This document shows, in pieces, positions 62,151 through 64,000 of a stretch of DNA of 64,000 nucleotides. Source of the stretch: Brucella cytisi. GTDB lineage: Bacteria; Pseudomonadota; Alphaproteobacteria; Rhizobiales; Rhizobiaceae. The notes beneath the pieces are model-generated. The model was given only the letters and a program-made list of their open reading frames with translations. It searched no databases and was not told where the DNA came from. Numbering within the stretch: the stretch's first letter is position 1; every line of letters begins with the position of its first letter. Made by a program: the position numbers and the translations under genes. The stretch spans positions 868,001-932,000 of the forward strand of contig JAAVLQ010000001.1 of NCBI GenBank assembly GCA_012103075.1, given 5' to 3'.

Positions 62151-64000
62151 TTTCTGAAGTCTTCATACGACGAACCCGCCTCGCAATCGTCATATCGATC
62201 ATCATTTCCATTGCCGGTGCAATTGCGATCTTTTCACTGCCCATCCAGCAGTATCCGCAGATTACGCCGCCAACGGTTAACGTATCGGCGGTTTATCCCG
62301 GTGCGAGTGCGGAGGTGATTGCCGACGTTGTCGGTGGCCCGCTGGAAACCGCAATCAATGGCGTGGATGGCATGATGTATATGTCATCTACCAGCTCCAA
62401 CGCAGGACAGTATTCACTGTCCGTCACTTTTGAAGTCGGCACCGATTCCCGAACTTGCACAGATCAATGTTCAAAACCGCGCGCAACTGGCGATTTCCCG
62501 ACTGCCTGCCGCGGTGGCCCAGCAGGGCGTATCGGTCCGTTCCCGTTCACCCGATTTCGTGCTGGGAATCGCATTTTATTCGCCGGACGACAGCCTGAAC
62601 GCGCTTGAAATCACCAATTTCACGACGACTACGATTGTCGATGCAATCTCGCGCGTCCCGGTGTCGGCGAAGCGAGCGTTGTTGGTGCATCTGAATATTC
62701 GATGCGCGTCTGGCTCAACCCGCAACGAATGGATGCGCTGGGCATAACGGTCGATGAAGTTTCGGCAGCGATCCAGCGTCAGAATATTCAGGCAACGCTG
62801 GGGCAGGCGGGCGCGCCGCCGATGCGGGTGGGCACCGAGCTTCAATATACGCTGGTGGCACAGGGGCGGCTTCGCGATACGGATGAATTTGGAGGCATCG
62901 TCATTCGCACCGGAGCGGACGGCTCAAAAGTGTTCCTGCGCGATATTGCACGTCTTGAACTTGGCGCGCGCAATTACGCATCGCGGGCAAGTTTTGCCGG
63001 TCATGAATCCGCCATGCTGCAGATCAACCAGTCGCCCGATGCCAATGCGATCCAGACCGCTAATGCCGTGCAAGCAGAGCTTGAACGTCTGTCGTCCAGA
63101 TTTCCTCCGGGACTGCAATATCATGTCGTCTACGATGCAACGCGGTTCGTCGAGGCCAGTCTGCAGCTGACGGCGCGAACATTGTTCGAAGCTTTCGTGA
63201 TCGTGCTCGTGGTCACGTTCATCTTTCTGCAGGACTGGCGGGCAACGCTCATTTCAGCCCTTGCCATACCGGCCTCGATGCTGGGCGCGGTAGCAGTGCT
63301 GCTCGCCGTTGGTTACTCGCTGAACATGATTTCGCTCCGGCTCTCGTCCTCGCCATCGGGCTTGTGGTGGATGACGCAATTCTGGTCGTTGAAAACGTCA
63401 AACATGTGCTGGACGATACACCGGACATTTCGGTTGTCGAAGCCACGCGTAAGGCGATGCACCAGATCACCGGGCCAATCATTTCCACAACACTGGTTCT
63501 GCTGGCGGTGGTCACACCCACGGCCTTTTGGAAGGCATTGGCGGTCAGCTCTACCGGCAATTCGCCGTGACGATCTCGTCGGCGCTGATCCTCTCTTCGT
63601 TCGTCGCCTTGACGCTCAGTCCGGCGCTTGCAGCCCTTCTGCTCAAACGCGGCGGTGGCTACAGGCGAGGTCCTCTGGCTTGGTTTTCAAGCTTCATGGA
63701 GAAAACCCGCGAAGGCTACGGCAAGATCGTCGGTTTTCTGGTGAAATACTGGATTGTACCGGTTGCGGGCATCATCGCCTGTTTTGCGTTGGCCTATTTC
63801 GTTTTCGTTAATCTTCCGGCGACGTTCCTGCCCGATGAGGATCAGGGCGCGCTCTTTGTCGATATCCAGCTGCCAAGTGCTGCCTCGCTCGACCGCACAA
63901 ACCTTATTGTCGAAAAATGTGCGCAAGGTTCTGAGCGAGACCGAAGGCGTTCAGGACGTCATAACGGTTGCCGGGTTCAGCATCCTGCAGTCGACCAGCA
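62147..64000 (+). CDS. RND multidrug efflux pump inner-membrane protein (AcrB-type; frameshifted, cut by window end)
   Basis: The first ~620 residues of an HAE1 pump. It opens MISEVFIRRTRLAIVISIII, SLPIQQYPQITPPTVNVSAV then YPGASAEVIADVVGGPLE, the TolC-facing porter start. Breaks near 62450, 62660, 63345, 63530 and 63905 change frame within otherwise perfect RND sequence: LAQINVQNRAQLAISRLP, LNPQRMDALGITVDEVSAAI, VTFIFLQDWRATLISALAIP, and LAIGLVVDDAILVVENV, the proton-relay Asp pair. It drives proton-coupled export; substrates cannot be inferred. Confidence 0.92.

Overview
ORGANISM. The window looks like chromosomal DNA of an alphaproteobacterium of the order Hyphomicrobiales, most likely the Brucella/Ochrobactrum group. 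The grounds are the Brucella-like L13-S9 ribosomal pair (rplM-rpsI), a tad-type Flp pilin, many ABC importers, ROK and LysR regulators, a urease locus with an outer-membrane-independent urea channel, and scattered short AGAGC... palindromic repeats. This placement rests on protein-family recognition, not on a database search.

QUALITY. More than half of the protein genes are broken by one to five single- or double-base frame changes, very often at a homopolymer run, while the reading sense on both sides stays perfectly conserved. Ribosomal, ABC and urease genes are mixed among intact and broken ones. The simplest explanation is uncorrected long-read indel error, not mass decay. For such genes I give the whole span of the interrupted reading frame and the approximate position of each break. 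A few loci (two IS remnants, an outer-membrane protein fragment, possibly the first acid phosphatase) look truly degenerate.

LAYOUT. 1-6.3 kb: acid phosphatase end, rpsI/rplM, thioesterase, CoA-binding protein, O-acetylhomoserine sulfhydrylase, cupin, lipoprotein, Flp pilin, small exported protein. 6.4-17.0 kb: a sugar-type ABC import locus with a large PIG-L deacetylase, a ROK regulator, binding protein, two permeases, an argininosuccinate-lyase-like enzyme, ATPase and a PfkB kinase. These probably import and dismantle an amino-sugar-like conjugate. 17.3-19.5 kb: tRNA-Val(TAC), then an IS3-family remnant split by an IS630 element. 19.5-34.1 kb: a catabolic island with an agmatinase-family ureohydrolase and its LysR regulator, a second LysR regulator, a second argininosuccinate-lyase-like enzyme, a polar amino acid ABC importer with two binding proteins, a quinone oxidoreductase, two polysaccharide-deacetylase-fold enzymes, an MmgE/PrpD protein, a PLP aminotransferase and an EamA exporter.

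34.3-37.2 kb: an ECF sigma/anti-sigma pair with YceI, a COG4315 secreted protein and cytochrome b561, a likely redox or oxidative-stress regulon. 37.4-42.5 kb: cupin, Fsr-like MFS exporter, beta-propeller protein with its regulator, DUF899 protein. 42.9-49.1 kb: binding protein plus M20 amidohydrolase, a gene-poor stretch, an OB-fold stress protein, a Tat-exported amidohydrolase and an AI-2E family transporter. 49.2-51.9 kb: small envelope proteins and a DUF900 hydrolase. 52.1-57.9 kb: ureD-A-B-C and a urea channel on the + strand, facing ureF and ureJ on the - strand; ureE and ureG are not in the window. 57.9-64 kb: GntP permease, MgtC, HdeD and an RND efflux adaptor/pump pair cut by the window end.

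The right part (urease, UreJ, HdeD, MgtC) fits acid and nickel/urea physiology. The two lyase loci are the best candidates for undescribed catabolism.
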